Shown here: positions 14,822 to 15,434 of the stretch, piece after piece
Position numbering within the stretch: position 1 is the stretch's first letter
How the letters are laid out: every line of letters starts with the position of its first letter
Assembly: GCA_002371705.1 (NCBI GenBank)
Contig: DFGI01000006.1
Location: 1 to 15,434, forward strand
From: Bacteroidales bacterium UBA3754
Lineage (GTDB): Bacteria; Bacteroidota; Bacteroidia; Bacteroidales; UBA1715
Reading direction: 5' to 3'
DNA: 15,434 nucleotides
Program-made: the position numbers and the translations under genes
Notes under the pieces: model-generated
Databases searched by the model: none
Seen by the model: the letters and a program-made list of their open reading frames with translations, nothing else
Told to the model about the DNA's origin: nothing

Positions 14822-15091
14822 TTACCGTTTCGTTATCAAAATCTTATTGTCCAGAATAGTTATTTCACACCAATCAGGTTTCTGAACATTTTGGGAAGCA
14901 ATGTCCGACATGAAATCCTTGTGAAGCACATCGGAAATGTCTTTCAGCCGTTCCACATCGATATTAGGACGATTGAGCATATCGTACACCGTTTGCCGTT
15001 GCACATTCAGTTTTTTTGCCATTTCAGCAACGCTCATCCCTTGTCGTTGCATTTCCACTTTAATCAGCGCGCCAATGTTTAGTTTATTCAT
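14822..15091 (-). CDS. XRE-type helix-turn-helix regulator
   Basis: A small 89-residue DNA-binding protein. Residues 1-18 form a first helix (NIGALIKVEMQRQG), and 20-40 give the helix-turn-helix (SVAEMAKKLNVQRQTVYDML), followed by NIDVERLKDISDVL typical of XRE/Cro-like domains. The C-terminal tail (PDWCEITILDNKILITKR) is duplicated at 13138-13194. As first gene of the operon with the 175-aa protein and MreB-like protein, it probably autoregulates the set by binding the repeat-rich leader to its right. It is too short for a sensor domain. Family is secure; target and signal unknown. Confidence 0.9.
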   Translation of the reverse strand: MNKLNIGALIKVEMQRQGMSVAEMAKKLNVQRQTVYDMLNRPNIDVERLKDISDVLHKDFMSDIASQNVQKPDWCEITILDNKILITKR

Positions 15092-15402
15092 AATAGTTTG
15101 ATATTTAGTTATTTAAAATTGAAATTACCGACCTCGTTTATCGAACTCGCTAATGCAATTTTATACTCGAAAAGGTGTGGAAAAATGTAGGAATCCCAGA
15201 ATTTCACCCCACAAAAAAGCCCTGTAAGTACTGTAAATATTGAAATGGGGTGAAATTCCGACAAAAAAATGTGTGGAAAAATGTGAAGATGGACAAAATG
15301 TCGTCGAAAATTGACAAGAGATAAAAAAGATTGTAACGGATAATGACATCTGTTTGGCAAGTTGTTCCATAAAAAAATATGGAATTATTTACTTTAATCT
15401 TG
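15092..15402. promoter_or_regulatory. Gene-free, repeat-rich region upstream of the XRE operon
   Basis: No credible gene is seen. GTGTGGAAAAATGT occurs at 15175-15188 and 15271-15284. Nested between them, GAATTTCACCCCA (15199-15211) and TGGGGTGAAATTC (15246-15258) form a perfect 13-bp inverted repeat with a 34-base gap. TTCCATA/TATGGAA at 15365-15384 form a 7-bp hairpin with a 6-base loop, and GCAAGTT followed by GTTCCAT recurs at 15357 and 15402. The region presumably contains the operon promoter and XRE operators, but no exact TAnnTTTG box was found on the - strand. Alternatives are a small RNA or a recombination site. Confidence 0.5.
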
Positions 15403-15434
15403 CAAGTTACTGTTCCATTTCTTTCGGCGGCGAA
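15403..15434. repeat. Palindromic element, copy 2, cut by window end
   Basis: Bases 15403-15434 match the reverse complement of 12069-12100, differing at only two positions. The left arm (15403-15426), GCGG loop and first four bases of the right arm are present; the rest lies outside. With copy 1 it forms inverted repeats bracketing 12.1-15.4 kb. Confidence 0.65.

Noticed and set aside
14822..15091. Classical two-gene toxin-antitoxin pair (XRE antitoxin with the 175-aa protein)
   Set aside because: The gene order and size are compatible, but the 175-aa protein shows no HipA, HigB, RelE or other toxin motif, and the operon continues tightly into the MreB-like gene.
15109..15370. Overlapping 83- and 69-codon frames on the - strand upstream of the XRE gene
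   Set aside because: They run through the inverted and direct repeats, are dominated by Phe/His/Leu, and neither resembles a protein. The region is better explained as regulatory or repetitive DNA.

Overview
The window looks like a chromosomal segment of a Bacteroidetes (probably Bacteroidales) bacterium. Evidence: a secreted glycoside hydrolase family 3 / serine beta-lactamase-like fusion protein of a type common in that phylum; promoter -7 boxes matching the Bacteroidetes consensus TAnnTTTG; A-rich start-codon contexts without clear Shine-Dalgarno sites; and AT-rich intergenic DNA. The species cannot be named from sequence alone.

Left third (1-4980, + strand): a two-gene type III restriction-modification locus in the order res (145-3072) then mod (3085-4980). 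Two stem-loops lie in the leader ahead of res. The gap 4981-5308 has no gene. It carries three palindromic units spaced exactly 32 bp apart and a 17-bp hairpin at the convergent junction with the next operon.

Middle (5309-10727, - strand): a tightly packed housekeeping-type operon, transcribed right to left. It runs YigZ/IMPACT-family protein, M42-family metallopeptidase, GH3/beta-lactamase-like fusion, then an unrecognised protein with a poly-aspartate tail. The first three genes overlap by 8 nt and 1 nt, and the last two are 10 nt apart, so translational coupling is likely. The operon joins a predicted cell-wall or peptide turnover enzyme to a metallopeptidase.

Right third (10.8-15.4 kb): an AT-rich accessory region made mostly of genes I cannot assign. 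A divergent pair (230 aa on -, 98 aa on +) is flanked by a degenerate 19-bp direct repeat. Next come a strongly acidic gene split by a -1 frameshift at a T7 tract, a diverged MreB-like actin gene, a 175-aa unknown and an XRE-type regulator, all on the - strand. The regulator, the 175-aa protein and the MreB-like protein form a compact operon. A 57-bp copy of the regulator's 3' end lies just after the MreB-like gene, as a scar of duplication or cassette exchange. A 24-bp-arm palindromic element is present at 12049-12100, and a second, inverted copy is cut off by the window end at 15403-15434. The two bracket this ~3.3-kb module.

The best candidate for something undescribed is the XRE / 175-aa / MreB-like operon together with the frameshifted acidic gene. 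A defence or mobile-element role is only inferred, from the accessory character, the repeats and the nearby restriction-modification locus.
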